Assembly (NCBI GenBank): GCA_016235345.1
Contig: JACRLG010000024.1
Span: forward strand, 1 to 64,000
Reading direction: 5' to 3'
DNA from: Deltaproteobacteria bacterium
GTDB taxonomy: Bacteria; Desulfobacterota; Desulfobacteria; Desulfobacterales; Desulfatibacillaceae
Length of the DNA: 64,000 bases
The translations under genes were made by a program, and so were the position numbers. The notes below the pieces were generated by a model. It ran no database searches and had not been told where the DNA came from. It saw only the letters and a program-made list of their open reading frames with translations. The stretch's first letter is position 1; each line of letters begins with the position of its first letter. Below, piece by piece: positions 34,355 through 43,293 of the stretch.

Positions 34355-36387
34355 GATCCTCCCCCCTGCTGCATCGGGATCAAAATGGAAAAAACCACGC
34401 CGTTTCCGGGGGTGGATGCGGCGGCGATTTTTCCCCCAAGTTTCTGTGTGACGAGGTTGTAGACTATGTGCATTCCAAGGCCGGTGCCGCCCTGGGCCCG
34501 GCGGGTGGTGTAGAAGGGCACGAACAGGTTTTTCAGGGTTTCCTTGTCCATGCCCTTTCCGTTATCCATGTAACGGAGCATGAGGTTGTTCCGGTAAACC
34601 GTGACATCCATGCGGATATTCCCCTTTGCCACGCCCTCGAAGCCGTGGATGAGGCTGTTTACCACGAGATTCGTGATTATCTGGGACACCGCTCCGGGAT
34701 AGGAGTCGATTTCCAGGTTCTCCGGGCAGTTCACCGTTATGGTGTGGCCGGTGCGTTTGTACTTGGGCCGCAGCGACAAAAGCACCTCCTCCATGTATTT
34801 TTTGAGGAAGAACCGGCGGCGCTCCTCGGTGGACTGGTCAACGGCCACCTGCTTGAAGCTCTTTATAAGGTCTGCGGCCCGCTTCAGGTTGGTGAGTATT
34901 GTGGCCGTGGCCTCCCCGGCGGTGGCCAGGTATTTTTCCAGGTCCGACTGGCGAACCGACTTTTCTTCCATTTTTTTTGTAATATGGGCGGTGCGCTCCT
35001 CCAGAAAGGAGGCCGCCGTCACGCCTATTCCCACGGGGGTGTTGATTTCGTGGGCGACGCCGGCCACCAGGTCTCCGAGGGCGGCCATTTTTTCGGATTG
35101 AACCAGCTGGACCTGTGCCCGCCTCAAGGTTCCAAGGGATTCCTGGAGCGCGGAGTTGGCCTGCTGAAGCTGGCGGGTCCGTTCAAGGACCCGGTGCTCC
35201 AACTGGGCGTTCAAACGCCTGATTTTCTCTTCCGAGAGCTTCCGTTCGGTGATGTCGGAAACCATGGAGAAGGAGCCGGACACGCCCTGGATGTCGAACA
35301 GGGGCGCGCTTTTCACCAGGCAGTCCACCTCGGAGCTGTCGGGCCGCAAAAAGGCGAGTTCAAAGGAGTTTTTCTCGCCCTTGTTGATCCACTCCATCTC
35401 CTTCATGAGCACGTTGGCGTTTTCGCCGTCCAGGAAATCGAACAGGCTTTTTCCCAGGACCGTTTCCTTGGGCCTTCCCAGGATGTTGCACATTTCGGGG
35501 TTCACATCGTTTATTTGGGCAGAAACGTCAAGCTCGAAAAAACCCTCGTTGGCGGTTTCCAGGAGCATGTGGACCCGCTGCTCGTTTTCCAGGGACTTTT
35601 TTTCCACCGCCCGGTGGCGCTCGATCTCCTCCTCCATGCGGCGGTTGATTTCGGAGAGGTACTCCTCACGGTCCCTAACCTGCCTCACCATGTGGCGGAA
35701 CCGGTCGATTATGGTGACGAACTCCTTCTGGCCGGTCTCTCCGAAATTATAATCGTAGTCGCCCCGCGCTATGCGCTCTATACCCCAGACAAAGGCGGCT
35801 ATGGGGCGCTTGACGTAGGATTTCAGCATCAGCCTGCTCATTCCCAAAAGGGCCAGGACGATGACGGTCATGGAAAAGAGGCTGGTGTACAGAAGACGCC
35901 GGTTGTGCTCCTTGGCCGGCCTGCGGGTGAGCCCTATTTCCAGGAATCCGATGGGGCGGCCCTGGCGCAGGATGGTCTTTTTTTTTAGTATGAGGTCCTT
36001 TTCATCCGGGTTGTCCCTGGAAAAGAGGACCCGCCCGCTTTCCTCCACCACCCTCAAAAGCGCCACCACCTCGTTTCCCGAATAGGCCTGGGCGATCATG
36101 GTTATGGTGGTTTCGTCCAGGTTCCACAGAGGCAGTTCAAGGCTTTTCGAAAGGTAGGAGAGATATTCCCCGGCCTGTTTTTCCATCTCCTCGTCGGAGC
36201 GCTGGAGAAGGAAGAAATAATTGAACAGCATGGCCACCATGGACACGCCCACCACCAGCATCACAAGGCCTGCGGTGAGGTCCCGGACTATGGAGCGGCC
36301 CTGCCTCTTGGGCGAGGGCTTGGGGGACTCTGAGACTGACGGTCCTTTTTGCTCCATTGGCGGCCAATTCGTTGTTAAGCGGCGCAT
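34351..36387 (-). CDS. Membrane sensor histidine kinase with PAS domain
   Basis: 678 aa: N-terminal membrane helix (LTAGLVMLVVGVSMVAMLFN), extracytoplasmic region to ~180, second helix (MTVIVLALLGMSRL), HAMP, PAS (MLLETANEGFFELDVSAQIN...), coiled coil, DHp box GVAHEINTPVGIGV and an ATPase domain with MDNGKGMDKE and GTGLGMHIVYN. It should phosphorylate the coupled HD-GYP regulator. ATG 36387 is kept because AAGGAAAAGAACC precedes it; the internal Met 11 has no ribosome site. The ribosome site falls inside a copy of dispersed repeat 1. Confidence 0.92.
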   Translation of the reverse strand: MRRLTTNWPPMEQKGPSVSESPKPSPKRQGRSIVRDLTAGLVMLVVGVSMVAMLFNYFFLLQRSDEEMEKQAGEYLSYLSKSLELPLWNLDETTITMIAQAYSGNEVVALLRVVEESGRVLFSRDNPDEKDLILKKKTILRQGRPIGFLEIGLTRRPAKEHNRRLLYTSLFSMTVIVLALLGMSRLMLKSYVKRPIAAFVWGIERIARGDYDYNFGETGQKEFVTIIDRFRHMVRQVRDREEYLSEINRRMEEEIERHRAVEKKSLENEQRVHMLLETANEGFFELDVSAQINDVNPEMCNILGRPKETVLGKSLFDFLDGENANVLMKEMEWINKGEKNSFELAFLRPDSSEVDCLVKSAPLFDIQGVSGSFSMVSDITERKLSEEKIRRLNAQLEHRVLERTRQLQQANSALQESLGTLRRAQVQLVQSEKMAALGDLVAGVAHEINTPVGIGVTAASFLEERTAHITKKMEEKSVRQSDLEKYLATAGEATATILTNLKRAADLIKSFKQVAVDQSTEERRRFFLKKYMEEVLLSLRPKYKRTGHTITVNCPENLEIDSYPGAVSQIITNLVVNSLIHGFEGVAKGNIRMDVTVYRNNLMLRYMDNGKGMDKETLKNLFVPFYTTRRAQGGTGLGMHIVYNLVTQKLGGKIAAASTPGNGVVFSILIPMQQGGGS

Positions 36388-36440
36388 GGTTCTTTTCCTT
36401 TTTCAAGGAAAGCCCGATGCGGGAAGAAGCGCCCCGATTA
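36373..36440 (+). repeat. Dispersed repeat family 1, copy C
   Basis: TTGTTAAGCGGCGCATGGTT and the following TCTTTTCC, AAGGAA and GGGAAGAAGCGC blocks align with copy A in the same order, with more divergence. On the minus strand it supplies the ribosome site and first codons of the sensor kinase gene. Confidence 0.65.
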
Positions 36441-36710
36441 TCCTCCGCCATTTTTTTCCTAAAGCGGAGAATGGAAATGAATAGCGCTCCTCGTAATAAA
36501 TTATGAGGATCCAAATCGTCCTGGCCCGGCAGGCGCGGGCGGCTGCCGAAAGGGCGGGTTGGCGTGCGGCTGAAAGGCCGTTTGCCCGGCCGCCCGGAAC
36601 AGATGGAAAGAAGTCTCAATGCACCCTATTATATTGGATTGAGAAGAAAAAGTAAATCTACATTACGTCTCCGCCGGAGCCGCTTTCAATATTACCGGGA
36701 GTGCAATTAA

Positions 36711-36810
36711 TTTTCATTTTTCGTTTTCCCGAAAATGGCGGGGGAAAAAGACAGGAGTATTTCTTCCCTTTGCCGGATTCCTTAAAAAATGGAAACAGCC
36801 CCTAATATCC
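36711..36810 (-). repeat. Dispersed repeat family 1, copy B
   Basis: On the minus strand: GATATTAGGGGCTG, TTTCCATTTTTTAAGGAATC, CGGCAAAGGGAAGAAA, TTTTTCCCCCG and the hairpin CATTTTCG-GGAAAA-CGAAAAATG. This is nearly identical to copy A in the central 45 bases. It lies between the sensor kinase and the solute-binding protein gene. Confidence 0.75.
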
Positions 36811-36922
36811 CTGGCCTCCGGTTGAAACGGGCCGGGTTCATTTTCCCTATGCGAATTCCGTTGCACAGATCGGAAGCTGCGGATAAAATGAGCCCACAGG
36901 CAAAATCGGAGGATATCATCCC

Positions 36923-37720
36923 ATGAAGAAACGACTCGCCGTCCTTTTTCTTGTCGCAATGTTTACGCTTCCGTTCGATTCGGTTTTCGCCGGGCAGGCA
37001 TCAATCACCCTCGCCTGCGAGGACCGGGAGAATTTCCCCTTTGTTCTTGGCGAGGGCTCCGACCTTAAAGCCGAAAATCCGGGCCTTTCGGTGGAGGTGC
37101 TGCGGCTGGCGGCGGCCCGGCTTAAGATTTCGGTGAATTTTACCCGCCTTCCCTGGAACCGGGGCAAAAACGCTCTGCGTTACGGAAAGGTGGACGGCCT
37201 TTTCAATACCGGCTACACCCCGGAGGACAGGAGCATCGGCGTTTTCCCCATGCGGGCCGGGTTGCCTGACGACAGCCGCCGCATGGCGACGGTCCCCTTT
37301 TCCATCTACACCCTGAAGGATTCGGGCCTTACCTGGGACGGGGGCTATTTCAACCGCAAAAACCTCCGGGTGAGCGTTCCCATGGGCTTTTGCGTGGTTT
37401 CCGAGCTTCGGCGCATGGGCCTTTCTGTGGAGGAAAGCCCCGGCGTTTCCAACTGTTTCAGGAAACTTGCGTACAAGCGGGTTGACGCCGTGGTGGCTCC
37501 CGGAACCACCGGGGATCACCTGACCGAATCCGGCAGGGCCGAGTTCTCCCAAGTTATCCGCCTGGAAAAACCCCTGAACGTCCAGCCCTTTTACCTTATC
37601 TTCTCCCACCAGTTCTACAGCCGGAACCGCGACCTCGCCGAACTGATCTGGGACACGGTGGCCGAGCTGCGCGAGTCGGTGGCCATGAAGGACCTGGAAA
37701 AAAAGTACGCCGGGCTGTAA
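36923..37720 (+). CDS. Periplasmic solute-binding protein (family 3-like)
   Basis: 265 aa with a clear signal peptide (KKRLAVLFLVAMFTLPFDS, cleavage after VFA). The fold resembles bacterial extracellular solute-binding proteins of family 3 (LSVEVLRLAAARLKISVNFT, LPWNRGKNALRYGKVDGLFN, CFRKLAYKRVDAVVAPG). These bind amino acids or act as sensors. No ABC transporter subunits are adjacent, so ligand and partner are unknown; similar orphan proteins often accompany sensor kinases, and a kinase lies ~550 bases away on the other strand. ATG 36923 has GGAGGA upstream. Confidence 0.75.
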   Translation: MKKRLAVLFLVAMFTLPFDSVFAGQASITLACEDRENFPFVLGEGSDLKAENPGLSVEVLRLAAARLKISVNFTRLPWNRGKNALRYGKVDGLFNTGYTPEDRSIGVFPMRAGLPDDSRRMATVPFSIYTLKDSGLTWDGGYFNRKNLRVSVPMGFCVVSELRRMGLSVEESPGVSNCFRKLAYKRVDAVVAPGTTGDHLTESGRAEFSQVIRLEKPLNVQPFYLIFSHQFYSRNRDLAELIWDTVAELRESVAMKDLEKKYAGL

Positions 37721-37817
37721 ATGACGGGATGCCCGCACTCGCCGGAAAACCTGTCCTTCCTCAACCGGGCGGGAGATACGATCCCTGCTTCCTATCGTTC
37801 CTGTTATGGCGCTAACT

Positions 37818-37965
37818 ATTCGCAGCTTTTTGATGCAGGCAAAACGTAGCCAGAAAAGCCTCGCACTCCGTCATTCAGGCGTTTCGCCGGAATCCAGTTT
37901 TTGCCTTGAGCCCCGTTTTTCTGGACCCCGGCGTAACGCCTGCGTGACGACTCGAAGCTGCGAAT
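37818..37965. repeat. 148-bp element with terminal and internal inverted repeats
   Basis: Outer ends ATTCGCAGCTT (37818-37828) and AAGCTGCGAAT (37955-37965) are exact complements. An inner imperfect 29-bp inverted repeat spans 37869-37897 and 37921-37949 (GTCATTCAGGCG...CCGGAATCCAG against CTGGACCCCGGCG...GCCTGCGTGAC). The architecture resembles REPIN or MITE elements. No coding capacity. Confidence 0.65.
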
Positions 37966-38086
37966 TATTAAGAGCCATGTTTCCCGTAGATATGGCAACG
38001 TACAGCATGATATCCATTGTAGGTTGGGAATCCGCGCCACGATTTGCCTTGTTCCGTCTTTTCCCGCCCGTAAACCGAAGGCTTGT

Positions 38087-38213
38087 CCAGGGGGTCTGAG
38101 ATCGATGGGATGCAAGGAAGGCTGGGGCGGGCGGGGAGGAATAGTACAAAAGGTACATGACGAGCCGCCCGCCCCGGTCTGACACAGCAGCCCGCGCTCT
38201 CAGGCCTCCTGGG
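38087..38213. repeat. Dispersed repeat family 2, copy 2
   Basis: Imperfect terminal inverted repeat (CCAGGGGGTCTGAGATCG against the complement of CGCGCTCTCAGGCCTCCTGG), a perfect inner stem GGGGCGGGCGG/CCGCCCGCCCC and a central GTAC-AAAAG-GTAC. Blocks ATGCAAGGAAGGC and TGACACAGCAG match the copies at 25.7 and 23.5 kb. Confidence 0.7.
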
Positions 38214-38279
38214 AAAAGCAAGACGGGGCGCTCCCGTTCGGAAGCGCCCCGCATTCTTACTTCTTGGCCATCCGGTCGA

Positions 38280-39173
38280 TTAGAGGCTGCGGGCCTTCAG
38301 ATCCTTGACTATGCTCACGTAGAAGGCCGGAGCGTTGAAGCCGGGGGTGAGGCCGAAGAGATGACCCACCATGCCCATGTGATCCACGCCGGGGCTGTAC
38401 CATGCCGCCGCCTGCTCGCCGCGATAGTTGCCCCACTTGGCGCTTTCCACACCCACGATTCCGTCGTTGGCGCCTTCGTAGGCCAGCATGATGAGCCAGA
38501 GGGGCTCAAGCACGATGCTGGGGGTGGACCACTTAACCTTGGCGGCCCAGCTCTGATAGTAGACGCCGGCCACGTTGGGGGTGTTGGGGTTGAAGGTCTT
38601 TGTCATGTAGTCGCGGGTTACGTCAAAGCAGTTCTGGGTGAAGTTGGGGTCGGTGTCGCCCATCACGAAGACGTAGAGCCAGTCGATGACGCTGCCTGCC
38701 AGGGCCTGGATGGGGCCGGGGATTCCGTATGCCAGGATGTCGCCCAGGGCGCTTCCCTTGTGGGGGCCGGAAAGGCTGGTGAGGCTGGCCACCTTGGTGC
38801 CAAGGCCTAAGTTGGTTATCGCGTAGCGGGTGTAAACCGTGCCGTGGGAGTGGCCGATTATGTTGGCCTTGGCCTTGCCGGTCACGGCCAGGATCTGCAG
38901 GAACTGGGTTTTGAAGGACTTGGCCTTGTTGACCGTTCCGTCCATTGCGTTCACCGAGGTGATGTAGACGCTTGCGCCTTCATCTTCCAGGGCGTCGGGG
39001 ATTCCCCACCAGTAATCCACAAGGCCGATTATCTTGGCGCTGGCGAACATGCCGTGAGCGAGCACTATCGGGTACTTGGTCTTGCAAGCCGTGGAAGCGC
39101 TGCCTCCGGCCAGGGCGAGTGCGGGAAGGACCAGGATGAGGACTGCGAGGCTTACGAGAACTTTCGCTTTCAT
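38280..39173 (-). CDS. Secreted family I triacylglycerol lipase
   Basis: 297 aa with a Sec signal peptide (KVLVSLAVLILVLPALALA). After it, TKYPIVLAHGMFASAKIIG and VDYWWGIPDALEDEGASVY closely follow the pattern of Pseudomonas-type lipases. The nucleophile elbow is NIIGHSHGTVYTRYA; Asp is in GANDGIVGVESAKWGNYRG and His in VDHMGMVGHLFGL. No lipase-specific foldase gene is adjacent. ATG 39173 follows AAGGAG. It would hydrolyse lipid esters outside the cytoplasm. The upstream region carries TTAATACC repeats. Confidence 0.88.
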   Translation of the reverse strand: MKAKVLVSLAVLILVLPALALAGGSASTACKTKYPIVLAHGMFASAKIIGLVDYWWGIPDALEDEGASVYITSVNAMDGTVNKAKSFKTQFLQILAVTGKAKANIIGHSHGTVYTRYAITNLGLGTKVASLTSLSGPHKGSALGDILAYGIPGPIQALAGSVIDWLYVFVMGDTDPNFTQNCFDVTRDYMTKTFNPNTPNVAGVYYQSWAAKVKWSTPSIVLEPLWLIMLAYEGANDGIVGVESAKWGNYRGEQAAAWYSPGVDHMGMVGHLFGLTPGFNAPAFYVSIVKDLKARSL

Positions 39174-39349
39174 GACTTTCTCCTTGGGGGTGGTTGGGTG
39201 GTGAAAAGTTCGTTCGCTATGTTGGGTAAACTTGTAACAAAATTTCCCGGTCCGTGCCAATCGGTGAACAGTTGGGTTTTGGCATGGTTTTATAGGCGTC
39301 CCCGCCCACCCCTTGGTACTACTGCCCGGAACGCCCCACGTCGGCCATA

Positions 39350-39453
39350 TTAATACCCAGGTATTAAATTACCTCGATGATCGGCCCGGAAACCCGCGTT
39401 TTACGGGCATGAGGCATTTTTACCCACGGCCATTCATTAATACCATTAATACC
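39350..39453. promoter_or_regulatory. TTAATACC repeats upstream of lipase gene
   Basis: TTAATACC-CA-GGTATTAA is a perfect palindrome at 39350-39367, and two further direct TTAATACC copies are at 39437-39444 and 39446-39453. They lie 177-280 bases upstream of the lipase start (minus strand) in an otherwise empty 540-base gap (39174-39714). An operator function is inferred. Confidence 0.4.
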
Positions 39454-39714
39454 CAAAAACGTGATTCCGGGTCTTGGGCAATCAGTCTCATGCCGAAAAT
39501 TTCCCGCCATACTTTTCGTCCTTTTGGAGACTTTGTTCGAGGATTGTTGACTTGGGGCCGGGGGCAGGCTAAAATTTGAATGGAATATGACGCAGCTCTT
39601 GTGGCCTATATTCCATTATAAATATTTTATCCAACAGTTTCGGCCAGTTCCGTCCTCAGCCCTTAAAATGGATTATGAGGATTTCTTCAGCCTCTGCTTC
39701 CGGGGGATTAGAAA

Positions 39715-40182
39715 ATGATAAAGATCGGAGTGGTTTCCGATACCCATATAATGGCCCCGACCCGCGATTTGGCCCGTCTCGTGGAGCAGGGAGGGGCTTT
39801 TCACGCCTGCGAAATGGTTCTGCACTGCGGCGACATCACAAGCCTTACAGTCCTGGAGGCCTTTTATCCCAAGCGCGTGATCGCGGTGAAAGGCAACATG
39901 GACGGGATAAACGCGCCCCTGAAGGCCAAGGAAATCGTAAGAGTGCTCGAATTTTCCATCGGCCTCATCCACGGCTGGGGTTCCAGGGTCGATCTTGAAT
40001 CGCGCCTCATACCTGAGTTTGAGGGGATTGACGTCCTGTGCTACGGCCACACCCATACCCCGGCCAATTACATTCGTGACGGAATCCTCATGTTCAATCC
40101 AGGCTCCTTCATGGACAGGAGCGTGGGCGTGCTTACCATAGGCGGGGAACACGGCGTGACGGGCCGGATAATCGCCGTTTGA
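39715..40182 (+). CDS. MJ0936/YfcE-type metallophosphodiesterase
   Basis: 155-aa calcineurin-like phosphoesterase. Metal ligands are [33 protein letters not shown] and CYGHTHTP, all present in order. The family hydrolyses phosphodiesters in vitro; the physiological substrate is unknown. The stop is ~30 bases before purC, so they may share a transcript. Confidence 0.88.
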   Translation: MIKIGVVSDTHIMAPTRDLARLVEQGGAFHACEMVLHCGDITSLTVLEAFYPKRVIAVKGNMDGINAPLKAKEIVRVLEFSIGLIHGWGSRVDLESRLIPEFEGIDVLCYGHTHTPANYIRDGILMFNPGSFMDRSVGVLTIGGEHGVTGRIIAV

Positions 40183-40214
40183 TCTATAATTCCAACCAGA
40201 GGGACCGTGACCAC

Positions 40215-41114
40215 ATGCGCCAGGCTGTTTTTGAAACCGATTTTCCGGCTCTCCCGGCCCCCAAACGGGGCAAGGTGAGGGACATGTATGATTTGGGCGA
40301 TGCGTTCCTCATGGTGGCCACGGACAGGCTTTCGGCCTTCGACGTGGTGATGCCGGACCCCATAGCCGACAAGGGAAAGGTGCTGACCCAGATTTCCCTT
40401 TTCTGGTTTACGGTCATGGAGCCCATTATCGGCAACCACGTGATAACGGCGGATGTGGAAAAATACCCGGCGTCCTGCGCCCAGTACGCCGAAGTGCTCA
40501 AAGGCCGCAGCATCCTGGTGAAAAAGGTGAGGCCGCTTCCCATCGAGTGCGTGGTGAGGGGCTACCTTTCGGGATCGGGCTGGAGCTCATACCAAAAGAC
40601 CAGAAGCGTGTGCGGAATAAATCTGCCGGAAGGGCTCAAAGAGTCCGAAAAACTCCCACAAACGCTCTTTACGCCCACAACAAAGGCCGAGCAGGGCCTG
40701 CACGACGAAAATATCACCTTTGAGGCCGCCTGCGAGCTTCTGGGCCGGGAAAAGGCGCGGGCCGTGCGGGACCTGTCTTTGGCGGTCTACGAGCGCGGCG
40801 CTAAACTGGCCCTGGAAAAGGGAATCATAATCGCCGACACCAAGTTCGAGTTCGGCGAGACCGGTTCGGGCGAGATCATTCTTATTGACGAGGTCCTCAC
40901 CCCGGACTCCTCGCGGTTCTGGCCTCTTGAGAGCTACGAGCCGGGCAAATCACAGGATTCCTTCGACAAGCAGTACGCAAGGGACTACTTAACCGGCATA
41001 GGCTGGAACAAGAAGCCGCCGGCCCCCAAGCTTCCGGAAGAAGTCCTCGAAAAAACGCGGGAAAAGTACATCCAGGCCTTAACGCTTCTTTCGGGCAGGG
41101 GCTTGGCCGAGTGA
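40215..41114 (+). CDS. purC: SAICAR synthetase PurC
   Basis: 299 aa; ATP-dependent ligase joining CAIR and aspartate in purine synthesis. [20 protein letters not shown] near the N-terminus, [18 protein letters not shown] and [26 protein letters not shown] are family hallmarks. ATG 40215 gives the standard start; the upstream TTG in frame overlaps the preceding stop and is unlikely. The following ParB-like gene overlaps its stop. Confidence 0.95.
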   Translation: MRQAVFETDFPALPAPKRGKVRDMYDLGDAFLMVATDRLSAFDVVMPDPIADKGKVLTQISLFWFTVMEPIIGNHVITADVEKYPASCAQYAEVLKGRSILVKKVRPLPIECVVRGYLSGSGWSSYQKTRSVCGINLPEGLKESEKLPQTLFTPTTKAEQGLHDENITFEAACELLGREKARAVRDLSLAVYERGAKLALEKGIIIADTKFEFGETGSGEIILIDEVLTPDSSRFWPLESYEPGKSQDSFDKQYARDYLTGIGWNKKPPAPKLPEEVLEKTREKYIQALTLLSGRGLAE

Positions 41115-42067
41115 CCGGCCTTGTTTCCAAGACCATCAGCCTTTCTGTAATTGACCCGGAGGACCTCTGCTTCCGGTTCAGCACCGAAAGGGACGACGCG
41201 GGCCTTCTCGAATCCATCAGAAGATCGGGCATTCTCTCGCCGGTGGTTTTGCAGGAAAGGGAGGACGGGCGCTTTCGGATCGTTTCGGGCTTTCGGCGGG
41301 TGTCCGCCTGTGCAAGGCTTGGAATGGACAGGGTTTCCGCCCTGGTGGCCGGGCCTGACGCGGATTTTGATGACCTCGCCTTTCTGGCCGCGAGTGAAAA
41401 CGCCTCACAGCGCCCCCTTAATATAATGGAGCAGGCCCGTTGTGTGGCTCTTCTGGGGCGCGGCCTACCCTTTACCGAGAGGGCGGGGCTCATAAAGGCC
41501 GCCATCGGCCTGACGGCAGGCCCGCGCCACCTTGAACAGCTCGAAAGCCTGTGCAATCTTCCGGGCTTCATTCGTGACGCCCTGGAAAAAGGAGCCCTTC
41601 CGCTGGCCACCGCCATTCAACTGGGCGATTTTGACCCAAAGTGCGCGTTTTCGCTCACCCGGCTTTTTTCGGAACTCAAGCTGTCCCTCTCCAAGCAGAG
41701 GGAAATCCTGGAAGCCCTTGGCGACATCGCGGGCAGGGACGGAATCACCGTGGCGGAAGTTCTGGCCCTGCCGGAAGTTGCCGGAACATGGGAGAACGAG
41801 CAGGATCGGGGCCTTGCGGCGGGGCGGCTTCGTGAAAAACTGAAGTCCATGCGCTTTCCGAATCTTACGGAAGCGGAAAACCGATTAAGGGAAGACATCC
41901 GCGCCCTGAAACTTCCCGAAGGAGTTTTCTGGGAGCCCCCGGCCTTTTTCGAGGCGGATACCCACACCCTGAGGATCGCCGTCAAGAGCGCCGCCGACCT
42001 CGAAAAATTGAGGGGCCTCGCGGACGCCATCCTTCAAAATCCAGCCATTACCGGGATTTTCCCCTGA
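41111..42067 (+). CDS. ParB-like nuclease-domain protein
   Basis: 318 aa. The N-terminus ([38 protein letters not shown]) is the ParB/Srx fold; GFRR in place of GxRR-type box II is near-canonical for the CTP-binding pocket. A middle region ([39 protein letters not shown]) resembles ParB's HTH part. The C-terminal part is unfamiliar. GTG 41111 overlaps the purC stop by 4 bases. It directly abuts a SPL-like radical SAM gene with no spacer. A partition role is doubtful as no ParA is adjacent. Confidence 0.75.
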   Translation: MTGLVSKTISLSVIDPEDLCFRFSTERDDAGLLESIRRSGILSPVVLQEREDGRFRIVSGFRRVSACARLGMDRVSALVAGPDADFDDLAFLAASENASQRPLNIMEQARCVALLGRGLPFTERAGLIKAAIGLTAGPRHLEQLESLCNLPGFIRDALEKGALPLATAIQLGDFDPKCAFSLTRLFSELKLSLSKQREILEALGDIAGRDGITVAEVLALPEVAGTWENEQDRGLAAGRLREKLKSMRFPNLTEAENRLREDIRALKLPEGVFWEPPAFFEADTHTLRIAVKSAADLEKLRGLADAILQNPAITGIFP

Positions 42068-43171
42068 ATGTTCGATAGAATCTACCTGTACCGGGAGGCC
42101 GCCGATTATCCCGCAGCCCGCGCCATCCTGGCCCGCCTTCCAAACGTGCCGGTGAGCGTGGTTGACGGCCCTGACGAGGCATTCCGCCGGGTTGAAGGCG
42201 CACCCGACCCTGTTTCCGAGGGGAAGAGAATTCTTTGCCTTGCCGTGAACCGGGGCCGTTTCGTGCGCCCCTGCCCCGGAACCCGAAACTACCACTGCTG
42301 CGGCTATCGCATAATCCACATCGGCGCGTTCTGCACCATGGACTGCGCCTACTGCATCCTGCAAGCCTATTTCCATCCTGCCGTACTCACCTTTTTCGTG
42401 AACCACGACGAGCTTTTCTCCCAACTGGACAGAGTTTTGACGGAAAAGGACCCGGAAGCAAGGCGCATGGGCACCGGCGAATTCACCGACAGCCTCATCT
42501 GGGAGGGCCTCACGGACCTCAACCAGCGGCTGGTCACGCGCTTCGGAGAGCAGGACCACGCCATCCTTGAGCTCAAATCCAAATCTGTAAACATCGATGG
42601 GCTATTGGACCTGCCCCACAACCGGAAAACCGTAATCGCCTTTTCGGTGAACACCAGGGCGGTGATGAGGGAAAACGAGCGGGGGACATCGTCATTGGAA
42701 GCGCGCCTCACGGCCGCCAGCCGTTGCGAAAAGGCCGGGTACCCTCTGGCCTTTCATTTCGACCCAATGGTGATCTATCCGGGCTGCGAGGCGGAATATA
42801 AAGAGGTGGTGCGGGAGATTTTTCGCCACGTGTCGCCCGAAAACGTGGTTTACATAAGCCTTGGGGCCTTCCGTTTCATGCCGGAGCTTAAAAACATCAT
42901 AAAGAGGCGCTTTCCGGGCTCAAAAATACCCTTCGGCGAGTTCATAACCGGGCTCGACAACAAGATGCGCTATTTCAAGCCCCTCAGAATGGCTCTTTTT
43001 TCGGAAGTGGCGGAGGAACTGTGCCGGACAGCCCCGTGCGTCACGGCCTACTTCTGCATGGAGGATGACGCGGTGTGGCGGGCCGCCTTCGGCTTCACCC
43101 CGGATGAAAGAGGGGGCCTCCCTGCCATGCTGGACGATGCGGCCAAAAGGGTGTGCGGGATAGTGGGTTGA
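42068..43171 (+). CDS. Spore-photoproduct-lyase-like radical SAM protein
   Basis: 367 aa. The radical SAM cluster motif is CTMDCAYC at ~92-99, followed by ILQAYFHPAVLTFFVNHDEL as in spore photoproduct lyase (CxxxCxxCxLQxYF). FADNs such as EFTDSLIWEGLTDLNQRLV and LELKSKSVNIDGLL also match the SPL family. SPL repairs UV thymine lesions in spores; deltaproteobacteria do not sporulate, so the substrate here is open. Its ATG follows the ParB-like stop immediately. A strong inverted repeat downstream separates it from the convergent acylase. Confidence 0.78.
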   Translation: MFDRIYLYREAADYPAARAILARLPNVPVSVVDGPDEAFRRVEGAPDPVSEGKRILCLAVNRGRFVRPCPGTRNYHCCGYRIIHIGAFCTMDCAYCILQAYFHPAVLTFFVNHDELFSQLDRVLTEKDPEARRMGTGEFTDSLIWEGLTDLNQRLVTRFGEQDHAILELKSKSVNIDGLLDLPHNRKTVIAFSVNTRAVMRENERGTSSLEARLTAASRCEKAGYPLAFHFDPMVIYPGCEAEYKEVVREIFRHVSPENVVYISLGAFRFMPELKNIIKRRFPGSKIPFGEFITGLDNKMRYFKPLRMALFSEVAEELCRTAPCVTAYFCMEDDAVWRAAFGFTPDERGGLPAMLDDAAKRVCGIVG

Positions 43172-43183
43172 ATGTATGCGGGC

Positions 43184-43254
43184 TTTCCTGGGCGCGCGGG
43201 CGTCGCCCGCTTTTGCCGTAAATAGCGGGCAAGATGCCCGCGCTCCCAGGAAAA
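43184..43254. terminator. Long inverted repeat between convergent genes
   Basis: TCCTGGG and GCGCGGGC (left) pair with GCCCGCGCTCCCAGGA (right), with inner GCGGGC/GCCCGC repeats. The complement of GCGGGCAAGATGCCCGCGCT is a sequence commonly seen as dispersed repeats in bacterial intergenes. Here it separates converging genes and probably works as a bidirectional terminator. Confidence 0.55.
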
Positions 43255-43293
43255 GATTCTTTATAGCGTGATTTTTGCCAAGATGCACACCAG

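Larger units (their letters stand above)
37721..38279. other. 559-base intergenic region built of repeats
   Basis: No gene is visible. The space is largely taken up by two palindromic elements described separately (37818-37965 and 38087-38213). The genes on either side converge on it. Confidence 0.6.

Noticed and set aside
36137-36619. Minus-strand frame of 160 codons overlapping the kinase start
   Set aside because: It is another frame of the kinase N-terminus plus repeat copy C; Arg/Pro-rich shadow translation.
39313-39579. Plus-strand frame of 88 codons
   Set aside because: Runs through the TTAATACC repeats with no coding character.
24728-42067. ParA-like (24.7 kb) and ParB-like (41.1 kb) as one partition system
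   Set aside because: They are 16 kb apart in unrelated operons, and no parS-like palindrome was noticed by either.
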